A stretch of DNA of 21,098 nt from a virus, in the IMG/VR virus record IMGVR_UViG_3300029349_000011, positions 1 through 21,098 of that record. One strand, given 5' to 3'. Shown here in pieces: positions 6,040 to 14,569 of the stretch. The first letter of the stretch is position 1. Every line of letters begins with the position of its first letter. A program made the translations under genes and the position numbers. The notes under the pieces are model-generated. The model saw only the letters and a list, made by a program, of their open reading frames with translations, was not told where the DNA came from and ran no database searches.

Positions 6040-6316
6040 TGAGTGGGCAGAAGAAGTCTTGCATGCTAAAGACTTACATGATTTGTCTTTAACATCTGAA
6101 CGTATTGTTCGCGACAACGAGAATGGTTTAACTGTTAACCTAGGTTTGTCTAATGAGTTCTGCATTAACCTTTGCCAACGTTGGACTAAAGCTATGCGCT
6201 TTGCTGACTGGGAATCAACTGTCATGGTTCATGCTTTCTTTCAAAGCTTTATAGATTACCTTGATGAGTACTTAAAAGAAGAAGGCATTGACTTCAGGGA
6301 GTATCCTGAGTTATAA
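6029..6316 (+). CDS. Hypothetical protein (95 aa)
   Basis: ATG 6029 or 6032 overlaps the preceding gene's end (TGA 6037-6039), with AAGG upstream. The product is acidic and helical (VMVHAFFQSFIDYLDEYLKE), with a WAEEVLHAKDLHDL start. No family is recognised. Similar small acidic proteins often sit between regulators in phage operons, but nothing more can be said. Confidence 0.72.
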   Translation: MMSDEWAEEVLHAKDLHDLSLTSERIVRDNENGLTVNLGLSNEFCINLCQRWTKAMRFADWESTVMVHAFFQSFIDYLDEYLKEEGIDFREYPEL

Positions 6317-6323
6317 TATATAG

Positions 6324-7095
6324 ATGAATAAAGAGATTAAATATTATACGTGCCGCAAGTGCAATAAAGATTTCTCTGCGCCGATCCGACAAGGCAGAGA
6401 CCCACAGTACTGCTCTGATGAATGCAGAGGTACAAGCGTAGACAAAAAAGCAAAGCCATTGATATGGCATTTAAATTGTAAAGCTTGTAAAAAAGATTGG
6501 TCAATGGAACGCGTCAAACAAAGTGGACGCAAGCCACACTTCTGTCCTGACTGTTATGAAGTAGCTAGTAAAGAACGTCATAAGAAAAGATTAAGAGACC
6601 GTGATAGAAGTTACGTGCCTAAAGAAAGTAAAGAGAGTCGTAACCTACGTGAGGAACAGATGGTTAAGTGGTTGCCATTCGAACCACTATTAAAAGTATT
6701 AGAACGTGGTCATATTAAAGAAGAAGACTGGGCTATTGCAACATCACGTGACCGTGGTTTGACTACATACATGGCTCTTAGATTAGGTTTGCAATACACT
6801 TCAATGACTCGTTACCTTAAGCCAGGTGCAATGGTTAGTGCATACAAGGCTGATGAGTTTGCTATCCGCTTACGGATTGCATCCAGTACTTATCTGGGGT
6901 ATGGCGTTCTATCAACTCGAGATTCCTGACCAGACTTATGTTGAGAAGAACCGTGAGTCTTCACGAAAGTCCATGGTGAAAGCCCGTGAGCGTCGTATAG
7001 ATGCTTTGCTGCAGCAAGGTTACAGTCGAGAGTCAATAACAAATTCAGGTCACCTCCGCAAACGCGGCGTACCATCTCACGATGACCAGAATTAA
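6324..7095 (+). CDS. Zinc-finger / helix-turn-helix protein read through a +1 frameshift at CGG 6873 (256 aa)
   Basis: The 0 frame from ATG 6324 codes two zinc ribbons (C10, C13, C30, C34 and C52, C55, C74, C77), a basic linker (RHKKRLRDRDR), and the first half of an HTH-like domain (TTYMALRLGLQYTSMTRYL). At CGG 6873-6875 (after Leu TTA, residue 183) a +1 shift gives ADEFAIRLGLHPVLIWG, the typical end of such a domain, and then a basic C-terminus to TAA 7093-7095. Unshifted, translation runs 18 codons of unrelated sequence to TGA 6927. Probably a DNA-binding regulator. Its last 206 bp overlap the lysozyme gene on the other strand. The ribosome site of the first ATG is weak. Confidence 0.8.
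6870..6876 (+). promoter_or_regulatory. +1 recoding site 3: TTA-CGG-A
   Basis: 0 frame reads Leu TTA, CGG. Skipping the C gives Leu-Gly-Leu-His-Pro, rebuilding the HTH-like segment RLGLHPVLIWG. Both frames stay open around this site, so the shift does not merely escape an immediate stop. Confidence 0.8.
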
Positions 7096-7351
7096 TTTGC
7101 AGCAAGCCTGAGTCCCAACTCTTATTCTTATTCAGGTGATATATCATCTCACCTTTCTCATTCCATATAGCATTAATTGCTTTGATGCGGCATCTTGATT
7201 CGCGCCAAGCAATGTAACTAAACTCTTTTACTGGCAGGCCAGCAGCTTTTATAGCGGGTTCCCACTTAGGACAGCTCTTGCTTTGTGCTTCGGCAGATCC
7301 AATGGGTAGGGCAAAAAAAGTTATGGCAATAGCCAGTATAAGTTTACGCAA
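6890..7351 (-). CDS. Secreted lysozyme/transglycosylase-like protein (153 aa)
   Basis: I chose TTG 7351 because AAGGAG (minus strand, 7364-7359) lies 7 bases upstream and the result starts with a textbook signal peptide (RKLILAIAITFFALPIGSAEA, residues 2-22). The mature part has the SLT/lysozyme-like pattern: catalytic Glu in AWRESRC (E51), SWDSGLLQINSGH (79-91 region) for the G-L-Q-I strand, and LAAAKHLYDAHGLSPW. Four Cys (27, 54, 88, 100) could form disulfides outside the membrane. It lies downstream of the holin-like gene and probably degrades peptidoglycan at lysis or entry. A longer start at 7405 would hide the signal peptide. The 3' end overlaps the HTH gene on the + strand by 206 bp. 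Confidence 0.82.
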   Translation of the reverse strand: MRKLILAIAITFFALPIGSAEAQSKSCPKWEPAIKAAGLPVKEFSYIAWRESRCRIKAINAIWNEKGEMIYHLNKNKSWDSGLLQINSGHREMVRRVCGGDLNLLLTLDCNLAAAKHLYDAHGLSPWTFVKTHGSSQHKSGQESRVDRTPYPR

Positions 7352-7376
7352 TAGTTTTCTCCTTGTTAGGGGTTTA

Positions 7377-7625
7377 TTATTCTGCAGCCTTAGCTTTCTT
7401 ATCAACCTTGTTAAACACTTGGTTGATTTCTGCAGCGGACAGTTTACCGTCGTCCAAGAAGGCTCTTGATAGTCCTTCTACCACGGTGGCTACACCAGCC
7501 ATGCCTGCCATGAAGCAGGCTTTCCATATTGATACGCCGGCAATTGCGCCAGCACCAATAACACCTAGACCTGATGCTGCAAATGTTGCAACGATTCTCA
7601 TAAGAATATTATTAAGTTGTTTCAT
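7377..7625 (-). CDS. Holin-like small membrane protein (82 aa)
   Basis: ATG 7625 follows AAGGAG. Two hydrophobic segments (about residues 8-27 and 34-50, rich in Gly/Ala) with a short link, then a charged C-terminal tail (FLDDGKLSAAEINQVF and a KKAK end). Size, topology and position just upstream of the lysozyme-like gene fit a holin. The GxGAGAIAG-type sequence is not diagnostic, so the function is inferred from context. Confidence 0.6.
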   Translation of the reverse strand: MKQLNNILMRIVATFAASGLGVIGAGAIAGVSIWKACFMAGMAGVATVVEGLSRAFLDDGKLSAAEINQVFNKVDKKAKAAE

Positions 7626-7634
7626 AACTTCTCC

Positions 7635-10600
7635 TTATTTCTTTTGATACTCTTTAAGAGCATTAATTAATTCATATCTCTTTGCATTGACTTCGTTACC
7701 AGAAATTATTCCTCCTGGTATACCAAGCAATGATAGAAGTGTTTGAAGTTTTTTAATATCATCCGGAGTATCTTTTGTATTACCACCTGAAGTTTCTGAT
7801 TGATATACACCAGGAATATCACTGATGATAGGTATGTCTGTACCTGCAACAAGTGGGTTAAGGTAACGTGCAGCAGTTGAAACTATTGGGAACAAGTTTT
7901 CAATGCCTGATTGTACTCTTTCTTTACCACCCATTTCAACACCAGTATATAAATCTCTACCAGTCCCTTGTTCAACAAGTCCTTTGAGAATTGGATTGAG
8001 TGCATTGAGCAAACTATTAGGATCTGTTATACCTTCTTGCAATGGAGAAGGCGAACCAGCACCAGGGAAACCAAAGTCAAACTTAGTAAACACACCACCA
8101 ACACCAGGTATATCAGCAAGGTATGTTGCACCAGATTTACTTAAGTAACTTGGAACTCCAGATGAGCCAGCTAAATAATATGGAAGCATGTCGCTTCTTC
8201 CGTTTGCATCTGTAAAGTTTCTACGGTATGCATTGTACTTCTGATATAAACCAGGACTTGTGTACATGTTCATCAACTGTGTTGGTAAGTTGCGGCTCAT
8301 GAACATCCAGAACGGAATGATTTGTTTTAGTACATCATCAACTGCATTGGTATCTGAATAGTCAATAAGAAATTTAGATGTGCGAGCAACTGATTCATCT
8401 GCATTTAAACCTTGACGAATGCCATCATAAGTAAACATGAAACGTGCTTGGTTCTCAACTTTATTTCCCAGTTTGCGCGACAATCTAGGGACTTCACCAA
8501 CAGCTGATGATACTCTTGCGCCAACACCAGTTCCAGTTACTTCTCTACCTGTTGCTCCAATTCTATTTGCCACAGCACTAAACACTTCTTCTATGTCACC
8601 AAAGCCAGATGCACCAACACTCATCAATGCTTCTTCTGCTGCTGCACGTTGGTTTAAAGGAATCTTCTTGTCTTCAAAGAATCTTTGGATCCATTCTTCT
8701 GGTGGTCTGCTCAACCAAGTTGCAGGCTCTGCTCCAGAAACTGTCATATCAATTTGTTCTTTTAAGAATTCATTCCACTTGTTAGAAATGTTTCTTCCTT
8801 CTCGTAGATATGTTACATCTCCACCACCAGCCAACATCTGAAAGAAGTTGCTTAACCAGTTACGCAAATGAAATCCTGGAGTAGATGTATACCATGTCTT
8901 GCTTGTTTGAGTTAAGTCTTTCCATAGTTGAAGTGCTGGTCCAGCATTTTTAGTCTCTCTTAACTTGTTAATGTTCTTATAAATATTTGCAATATCAGCA
9001 CGCGCTATTGCATCTGGGGCAATGGCCATGTCTAAAGAGACAAATGCATCATCCATAAGATTGACCATTGTCTTTAATTGAGATGGATTTAAATCTTCTA
9101 AGAACTTAATAACTTGTTGTTTAGGGCGAGCAAACAGAGTAATATACTGGTTCTGCAGATCTAATGGAAGAGTAGCCCATACCTTGGCAAGGTCATCCTT
9201 GCGTGTGATAGCACCAGCAAATGTTCCAAGTATTTTATTTACTTCTGCAATTGCTTGATTGATGTTTTCTTTTTCCCAATCTTTTAATCCAGCAGTTTCT
9301 GCTCTTTTTTGCGCGGCGATTAATGCTGATTGTCCATCTAATAAATCTTCCATTGCCCAAGGTTGTAACACATTTGCATCTTCTAATTCTTTTAATGTTC
9401 CTTCTCTTACTTCACCTAAAATATCTCTTCCAGTGAATGGGTCAACGCTTGCAAGAGCGGCTCTTTTACCTTGGCGAATATCATTAGTTCCTTTTGCTAC
9501 TAAGCGAGCAATTGCATAATCATCAGCAAACTTTTTGCCATACTTTATAACTGCACCAGTTACATCCGTGTCAAAGAAGTCACCTTTGAATCCACCTTTT
9601 CTAGCAACTTCATTAAGCGCTTTGATTCCACCATTAATATCAGCAGCTTCAAGATTCTTTCCAAAGAACTTTACACCTGATACTAATTCATTACCAAAGT
9701 TATGACCAGGCAATGGTGCCACTTCTAATCCCATTGCACGCAATACTGCTTTAGCTTCGGGAGTACCACTGTTCAAAAATCTTACAGCTTTATTTGTTAA
9801 TACTTCAGGAAACCAATTTCTAGCTGTAACATCAACTACTGTGCCATCAGGAAGTGTTACTTTTTTAGCTGCATCTATTGCTTTTGCACCCGCTACCGAG
9901 CCAATAGCATCTGCTGTTTCATTTCCAAACTGTCTTATAGCTTTAGCAAATTCAATTTCTTTTGGACTTACTGCTACTTCTCTGCCTGCTTGTTTAGTTA
10001 TTTCATCCACAGTTCCATCTAGGTTAACAGCTGGAGCTAACAATTCATGAACTGTAAATCTAAATGGTTTATATTCTGCTTTTGCTGTGTTAGCAGCAGC
10101 TACTTTAATCGTCTTAGTTATAGCACTACGATATGCTTTTAATGCATTGTCTGCTCCGATAACATCAAGAGCTTTCATTGTATTTGCAGTGTCTAATGTT
10201 CCTTTGCGCAAACCAGTACGAGCATCAAAGACTAATTCAGTTGCACCACGTGGAGTAAATAGATCTGCAACTGTTACCCCACCAGCTTTAGGTATTGGTA
10301 AATTTGCTGTACCAAGTCTTATTTTTGCTCCAGTTTTTCCTAATTTACTTACCAATCCAGCAGTGCCTGGAAGACTGGTTGTTAAACCTGTACGCGCACC
10401 AAATGCACCCCACTTTAATCCACCATAGAGACCCATTTCTTTTGCAAGCTCTGGTGTAATTGCAGATGCTCCACGTTTAGCTAATTGTTCAATCGTTGCA
10501 TCGCTTAATGAATCAGCAAAACGTTGCGCAACTCTAGCTTGTGTTTTAAATCCATTTGCCGTAGCTCTTTCTACTTCAAGTAAAGCTTGTTGTTTAGCAT

Positions 10601-11531
10601 CGCGCAATGCAATTGCTCTTGCTTCTCTTCCACCTGCACCTAATGTTCTACGTGGTCCAACTGCAGAGTAACGAGCAGCAGCCTGTGCTGCTTTCTTTGC
10701 TGCGCCTTCAACACCATCTTCAACTGCAATCTTGCCAGCCTCGGCAGCAATTGCTCGTGATGCTACACGAATTTCTTTTGCTGTAGCACCTTTTCCTAAT
10801 TGAGTTGCTACCTTTTTTGCTGCGGCTTCTGTTGCTTGTTTAACTGTTTTAGTAGCAAGGTCTTCTGCTGCTTCTCTAATAAACTTTTCTGTTAATTCTG
10901 TTGCAGTTTTTTCTCCAACCTCACGTGCAATTGTTTTAGTAGTTTGTTGTAGTGCAATTTTTGCCGCTGTTCCTGTCCCCAATGTAAGGTATGTTGTTGG
11001 ATCTGCAAGAACATCAACCGTAAAACCAAGAGCACTATCTAACCATTTATTACCAGTGTCAATATTAAACAACTTCTTAGACGAAAGATTTACATCTTTA
11101 ATCTGACTACCTAAATCTTTGAATGATGCATCTCCGCCACCAAATATGTCTGCTGTTTCTCTTGCGGTTGAAAGAATCACACGACGACCTACGTCAATAG
11201 TCTGCAATGGTTTAAGAACACCATAGTTAAGCAGGCCAAATAAACCTTTCTCAATAATATTTCGTTTAGGTTGTCCCTTTAGTCCAGCAGCTTTATCTGC
11301 TTCGGTAAGCGGTCCTGAATATTTTGCTATGTCTTGGTCTAACTTTTGACTTAATGGTCTAATGTCTTTATTAAAAGTTGGTTCAATGCCTGGGGTTATA
11401 CTAGGTGTAGTAGTAGTTTTACCGCCAGTTGAACCACCAATTTTTCCTCCACCAGTATTACCAACGTAAGTATTTACTTCAGCATTCCAGTCGACAGGTG
11501 GCGGTTGACTACCAATTGGTTTAGGGGCCAT
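7635..11531 (-). CDS. Very large virion/ejection-type protein (1298 aa)
   Basis: The longest gene. ATG 11531 overlaps the preceding stop (TAATG) with AAGGAA upstream. The N-terminus is Gly/Thr/Pro-rich and disordered; near residue 170 is DVLADPTTYLTLG, followed by a long Ala/Lys-rich helical part (to about 330), mixed domains, and near residue 1070 the motif IIPFWMFMSRNLPTQ. These features resemble the giant internal/ejected virion proteins of podoviruses. Length and position at the end of the structural cluster agree. No lysozyme or protease motif was seen. The ORF has no frameshift and no in-frame CGG across about 1,300 codons. Confidence 0.75.
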   Translation of the reverse strand: MAPKPIGSQPPPVDWNAEVNTYVGNTGGGKIGGSTGGKTTTTPSITPGIEPTFNKDIRPLSQKLDQDIAKYSGPLTEADKAAGLKGQPKRNIIEKGLFGLLNYGVLKPLQTIDVGRRVILSTARETADIFGGGDASFKDLGSQIKDVNLSSKKLFNIDTGNKWLDSALGFTVDVLADPTTYLTLGTGTAAKIALQQTTKTIAREVGEKTATELTEKFIREAAEDLATKTVKQATEAAAKKVATQLGKGATAKEIRVASRAIAAEAGKIAVEDGVEGAAKKAAQAAARYSAVGPRRTLGAGGREARAIALRDAKQQALLEVERATANGFKTQARVAQRFADSLSDATIEQLAKRGASAITPELAKEMGLYGGLKWGAFGARTGLTTSLPGTAGLVSKLGKTGAKIRLGTANLPIPKAGGVTVADLFTPRGATELVFDARTGLRKGTLDTANTMKALDVIGADNALKAYRSAITKTIKVAAANTAKAEYKPFRFTVHELLAPAVNLDGTVDEITKQAGREVAVSPKEIEFAKAIRQFGNETADAIGSVAGAKAIDAAKKVTLPDGTVVDVTARNWFPEVLTNKAVRFLNSGTPEAKAVLRAMGLEVAPLPGHNFGNELVSGVKFFGKNLEAADINGGIKALNEVARKGGFKGDFFDTDVTGAVIKYGKKFADDYAIARLVAKGTNDIRQGKRAALASVDPFTGRDILGEVREGTLKELEDANVLQPWAMEDLLDGQSALIAAQKRAETAGLKDWEKENINQAIAEVNKILGTFAGAITRKDDLAKVWATLPLDLQNQYITLFARPKQQVIKFLEDLNPSQLKTMVNLMDDAFVSLDMAIAPDAIARADIANIYKNINKLRETKNAGPALQLWKDLTQTSKTWYTSTPGFHLRNWLSNFFQMLAGGGDVTYLREGRNISNKWNEFLKEQIDMTVSGAEPATWLSRPPEEWIQRFFEDKKIPLNQRAAAEEALMSVGASGFGDIEEVFSAVANRIGATGREVTGTGVGARVSSAVGEVPRLSRKLGNKVENQARFMFTYDGIRQGLNADESVARTSKFLIDYSDTNAVDDVLKQIIPFWMFMSRNLPTQLMNMYTSPGLYQKYNAYRRNFTDANGRSDMLPYYLAGSSGVPSYLSKSGATYLADIPGVGGVFTKFDFGFPGAGSPSPLQEGITDPNSLLNALNPILKGLVEQGTGRDLYTGVEMGGKERVQSGIENLFPIVSTAARYLNPLVAGTDIPIISDIPGVYQSETSGGNTKDTPDDIKKLQTLLSLLGIPGGIISGNEVNAKRYELINALKEYQKK

Positions 11532-12352
11532 TAAGGTTTCCTTAACTTTCTTAGTTCAAATACCTTTTGTACGAATGGTGATAATTCAGATTCATCTAAT
11601 TTCTTTTGCACTGCTGATTGCAATGCAGCTTTGTATTGTGCAACATACTGTGTAGCAGTTGCTTTAGATATTCCCTTTTTTAGAAGAGAATCTCCAAATG
11701 ATTGCGTAGCTTTATTAATATAATCTACAGCTGGTTTATATGGAACAAATTTATTAGGGTCATATTGAGCAGTTCTTTCTCTTCCAGCAAAACTTGAACC
11801 AGGAGCTTGAGCAGCCTTTGATGCATTGTATGGTTTATCATATACAGTAAATCTTAAGTTAGGGTCAGGCAATCCGTATTGTGAGAAAGGGTGTGTCCCT
11901 GCTTGAGTTTTATATTTTTTATCAGCAGATTCTTTTTGTGTCCAAAGGTCTTTTGCTTGATTATATAAACCACTTGTGTCTATATTATAATCAGTTAATG
12001 TAAAGTCTTTAACGCCACTATATGTAGGGTCAGTCTTCCAAACTGATGGACTATTTGCTTTACGTATTTCAGTTTGCAATTCAGGTAAAGTTCTAGATTT
12101 TTTAAGAGCTTTACTTATAAATTGATTTAATCCATCATTACCAGTATAACTTACCGCACCAATATAACCGGGTGCTTCGTACTGCAGCCACTCATCTTGA
12201 CTATACCACTTTTGTGGTTCCTTTAAACCAGCAACAGATCCAGAAGGATTAGATAAGAATTGAAACGCAGCGTACTGTGCTGCAGTTTTTTTATCCTGAT
12301 ACTTGTTTAAATAATAATTATAAAGTTCACCGACGTTTATACTACCAGCCAT
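11531..12352 (-). CDS. Putative internal/structural virion protein (273 aa)
   Basis: ATG 12352 with AAGGA upstream; the stop overlaps the start of the 1298-aa gene. The protein is soluble and rich in Tyr, Lys, Ala and Gln, with a helical C-terminus (YVAQYKAALQSAVQKKLDESE). No family is recognised. Its place between two long virion-type genes suggests a structural or internal role. Confidence 0.72.
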   Translation of the reverse strand: MAGSINVGELYNYYLNKYQDKKTAAQYAAFQFLSNPSGSVAGLKEPQKWYSQDEWLQYEAPGYIGAVSYTGNDGLNQFISKALKKSRTLPELQTEIRKANSPSVWKTDPTYSGVKDFTLTDYNIDTSGLYNQAKDLWTQKESADKKYKTQAGTHPFSQYGLPDPNLRFTVYDKPYNASKAAQAPGSSFAGRERTAQYDPNKFVPYKPAVDYINKATQSFGDSLLKKGISKATATQYVAQYKAALQSAVQKKLDESELSPFVQKVFELRKLRKP

Positions 12353-12361
12353 AATTGTTCC

Positions 12362-13666
12362 TTACTTCTTTTTAGCTGTTGCTTTAACTGCTGCTGCTCT
12401 AAGTTTTGGAAATTCATCTTTAATTTCTTTTGGTGTTGCAGTTGGATTAGCAGCTATGAACTCATTTGCTCTAGCTTGTAAAGCTTTTGCATTTGAACCC
12501 TTAGCTGCGGCCACTTGGTTGGCAAGCATTTGAACTGCTTTTGATTTAGTTACTGCTGGTGTTCCACCTGTATTTGCTGCTCCACCTGTATTTGCACCAC
12601 CATCTGTGGTAGTATCCACTACTGGTGGTGTGTATTCCAATGCACCACTACCTGTAACTGAAGCAATAGCATCTTGGAGAGCTTGGTCACGCGCAATAGC
12701 ATTTGCTTGCAATTGAATCTTAGCAGCATTGTATTGGTCTTGTATTGTTTGTAGTCCTTGTAATTGTGCAGTGGTAAGTGTTCCTTCTTGCGCGGCCTTA
12801 CGTGCAGTAAGTTGTGCACCTGCTAATCTCTGTGCCATTGCTTGTTCATTTAATCTTGATTGCTGTGCTTGTGTTGAAGTTGCAGCAAGAACCGTTAGAA
12901 GGTTATTATAATTAGCTGCTCCACCCTGTGCTGCTGCAGTTGCCGCTTGCAATCCAGGCTCTACTCTTCCTGCTTCTACACCACGCGATGCCATATACTC
13001 AGCAAGGTCATTTGCTGCTGGTGCTGCTGTTGCACGTGGTGCTGTAGCAAAAGCATTCTGTGGTGCACCTTCTAAGTATGATTTAAGTGCGTCAAAACCT
13101 TCAGTAGTTAAAGTTTGTGCTTGACCATATTGTGTTCCAAGATTTTTAAGCAGTCTTTCGTACTCAGTATTAACGTAACCTTCACGTTGTGCTCTTTGTT
13201 CTTCTAAACTTCTAGCTAACTCTGGATTTATTTCTCCACCAGTAAGTTGACCCTTTAAATATGTTAATTGATTTTCTGCTGCGGCTTTTTTTCTTGCCAA
13301 TGCTGCAGCATCTAGTCCTGCTTGGTCTGTATACTTTAGTAGATCTAATGCATACTTGTTTGCTGCAGTTTCAGCTTCTGATGCACGTGCGGCACCCAAT
13401 GCATCATAATAAGATTTAGGTGCGCCACCACTACCACTGCCGCTACCAGAACCTAATGCACCCCAGTCAATTCCACCACCTAAATCAAGACCACCTGCAG
13501 CTTCAGCAACTGCGGCTGCGATATCTATTGGTTCTGAGCCTGCTGCACCTGGAGCCATTGGAACAACTGGATTAGATGGAACATAACTACTTGTTGAACC
13601 TGGTGCCCCAGCCTTTGAGCCTGGACGTGCACCTGGAGGTGCTGGTTGGTACTTACTTATAACCAT
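12362..13666 (-). CDS. Ala/Gln-rich putative internal virion protein (434 aa)
   Basis: The N-terminus is Pro/Gly/Ala-rich and low-complexity, including a GSGSGSGG stretch; the middle is a long Ala/Gln helix (ENQLTYLKGQL, QAATAAAQGG, AQLTARKAAQEG), probably a coiled coil; near residues 345-370 are short Gly/Thr/Asn repeats (TGGAANTGG); the C-terminus is basic (AAAVKATAKKK). Composition is like other phage internal core proteins. Function not established. Confidence 0.72.
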   Translation of the reverse strand: MVISKYQPAPPGARPGSKAGAPGSTSSYVPSNPVVPMAPGAAGSEPIDIAAAVAEAAGGLDLGGGIDWGALGSGSGSGSGGAPKSYYDALGAARASEAETAANKYALDLLKYTDQAGLDAAALARKKAAAENQLTYLKGQLTGGEINPELARSLEEQRAQREGYVNTEYERLLKNLGTQYGQAQTLTTEGFDALKSYLEGAPQNAFATAPRATAAPAANDLAEYMASRGVEAGRVEPGLQAATAAAQGGAANYNNLLTVLAATSTQAQQSRLNEQAMAQRLAGAQLTARKAAQEGTLTTAQLQGLQTIQDQYNAAKIQLQANAIARDQALQDAIASVTGSGALEYTPPVVDTTTDGGANTGGAANTGGTPAVTKSKAVQMLANQVAAAKGSNAKALQARANEFIAANPTATPKEIKDEFPKLRAAAVKATAKKK

Positions 13667-13672
13667 ATTATC

Positions 13673-14104
13673 CTACCTTAATTCCAATAATGCTGCAGCA
13701 TCAGCAGCTATTTGTCTTGACTTATTTGCTTCTAAATCTTTCAAAGCATTCTGATAACTTTCTTGACCTTGTGTTTCGGCCAAGTCATATCCCCTTTGCT
13801 GATTAGCTAGATCTGTTCTAGCATAGCCTAGCTGTCTAGCTCTTTCCGAAGCATAGTCACCCAATGCTTTATTATAAGCACCAGAGCGAACACCCATTCC
13901 ATATAGTCCACGCTTGCCATAGTTAGCGGTCAGTCTTGGCACCTGTTTCTGTGTGCCAAAGGCTGCTTCTTCAATCTGGGTAATAGGGCGTTGACCAGCT
14001 GTTTCTGCCAGATAACGCCTATATGTATTGAGCGCCTGCTGTTGAGCAAAGGTTGTCTGTAGATTCCTTCTTTGCTGCTCATATATTGATGGGTCAAAAG
14101 CCAT
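13673..14104 (-). CDS. Helical putative internal virion protein (143 aa)
   Basis: ATG 14104 follows AAGAGG. The protein is Gln/Ala/Arg-rich and helical: QQRRNLQTTFAQQQALNTYR at the N-terminus and a second helix (YDLAETQGQESYQNALKDLE). The middle has GKRGLYGMGVRSGAYNKALG, a motif seen in small internal or neck-type phage proteins. The genes on each side are virion-type. A promoter-like motif lies immediately upstream. Confidence 0.68.
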   Translation of the reverse strand: MAFDPSIYEQQRRNLQTTFAQQQALNTYRRYLAETAGQRPITQIEEAAFGTQKQVPRLTANYGKRGLYGMGVRSGAYNKALGDYASERARQLGYARTDLANQQRGYDLAETQGQESYQNALKDLEANKSRQIAADAAALLELR

Positions 14105-14112
14105 GTAAATTA

Positions 14113-14140
14113 CCTCTTATTATAATGTAAAAAATTTTCC
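14113..14140 (-). promoter_or_regulatory. Late-promoter-like motif, copy B
   Basis: Minus strand: GGAAAATTTTTTACAT followed by TATAAT and AAGAGG. It shares AAAATTTT, then TA-C/T-A and a TATA box, with copies at 19084-19108 and 21039-21063. It lies in a 38-base gap directly upstream of the 143-aa gene, so the transcript leader would be very short. Confidence 0.55.
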
Positions 14141-14142
14141 TA

Positions 14143-14370
14143 TTACCATTTGCCTATTGGGCAGGTAGAGTGTTTTAACTTTACTTTCATCTTCATAAAA
14201 CAACCACACTGTTTGCACTGGGTAGTTGATTTAATAAACTCTGGGCAGTCCATACATAAAGAATATCTAGTGCTTTCTTCCTCGTCACTAGCATACTCAG
14301 TGTTTGGGTTTAAGAAATCCCAGGGTCTTGTTACTCCTATCTTAGCCTTGTAATCCTTCCAAGCTGACAT
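14143..14370 (-). CDS. Small phage zinc-binding protein (75 aa)
   Basis: ATG 14370 follows GGAGG. The second half carries Cys pairs CMDCPEF and CKQCGCFMKMK plus HSTCPIGKW: six Cys in the arrangement CxxC...CxxCGC...CP. This CPIGKW ending is a known pattern in small phage proteins and predicts one structural zinc site. The N-terminus (WDFLNPNTEYASDEE) is not part of it. Its function is not known to me. It overlaps the gene upstream by 29 bases. Confidence 0.78.
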   Translation of the reverse strand: MSAWKDYKAKIGVTRPWDFLNPNTEYASDEEESTRYSLCMDCPEFIKSTTQCKQCGCFMKMKVKLKHSTCPIGKW

Positions 14371-14569
14371 CTTGTTCCTCCGTTAATTTAAATTCTGTAC
14401 CATCCCAAATCATACCTAATTGTAACATATTTACTTCTTCTTCTTTAACAGGAATAATTGTTGGGTTTGAATTCATGCCGGCAATTAAAGGTTCATGGTT
14501 TTTAGCCACTCCTAAAACGCCAGTAAATTCACCATCTACTACACATGCAAAAAAATCAAATTGACTCAT
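14342..14569 (-). CDS. Hypothetical protein (75 aa)
   Basis: ATG 14569 is preceded by AAGGAG. An acidic, mostly beta-type short protein (FFACVVDGEFTGVLGVAKN, then MIWDGTEFKLTEEQD). No family is recognised. Its 3' end overlaps the start of the zinc-binding protein gene, consistent with coupling. Confidence 0.68.
   Translation of the reverse strand: MSQFDFFACVVDGEFTGVLGVAKNHEPLIAGMNSNPTIIPVKEEEVNMLQLGMIWDGTEFKLTEEQDVSLEGLQG

Noticed and set aside
4618-7095. Ordinary assembly or sequencing errors as the cause of the three split genes
   Set aside because: Not excluded, but unlikely: none of the sites is a homopolymer, all three have the same extra base (C) in the same Leu-x-Gly setting, and no errors are seen in the about 14 kb of the leftward arm.
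4618-7095. Gene decay by random frameshift mutations
   Set aside because: Both halves of each gene keep intact motifs and tight operon spacing, and the shared CGG site is not expected from decay.
7352-7405. Upstream start at 7405 for the lysozyme-like gene
   Set aside because: It overlaps the end of the holin-like gene and puts about 18 basic residues before a clean signal peptide; TTG 7351 has an ideal AAGGAG.
7635-11531. Several ORFs of 80-134 codons on the + strand opposite the 1298-aa gene (for example 8437-8841 and 10087-10428)
   Set aside because: They mirror the codon pattern of the long gene, lack ribosome sites and have no recognisable domains.
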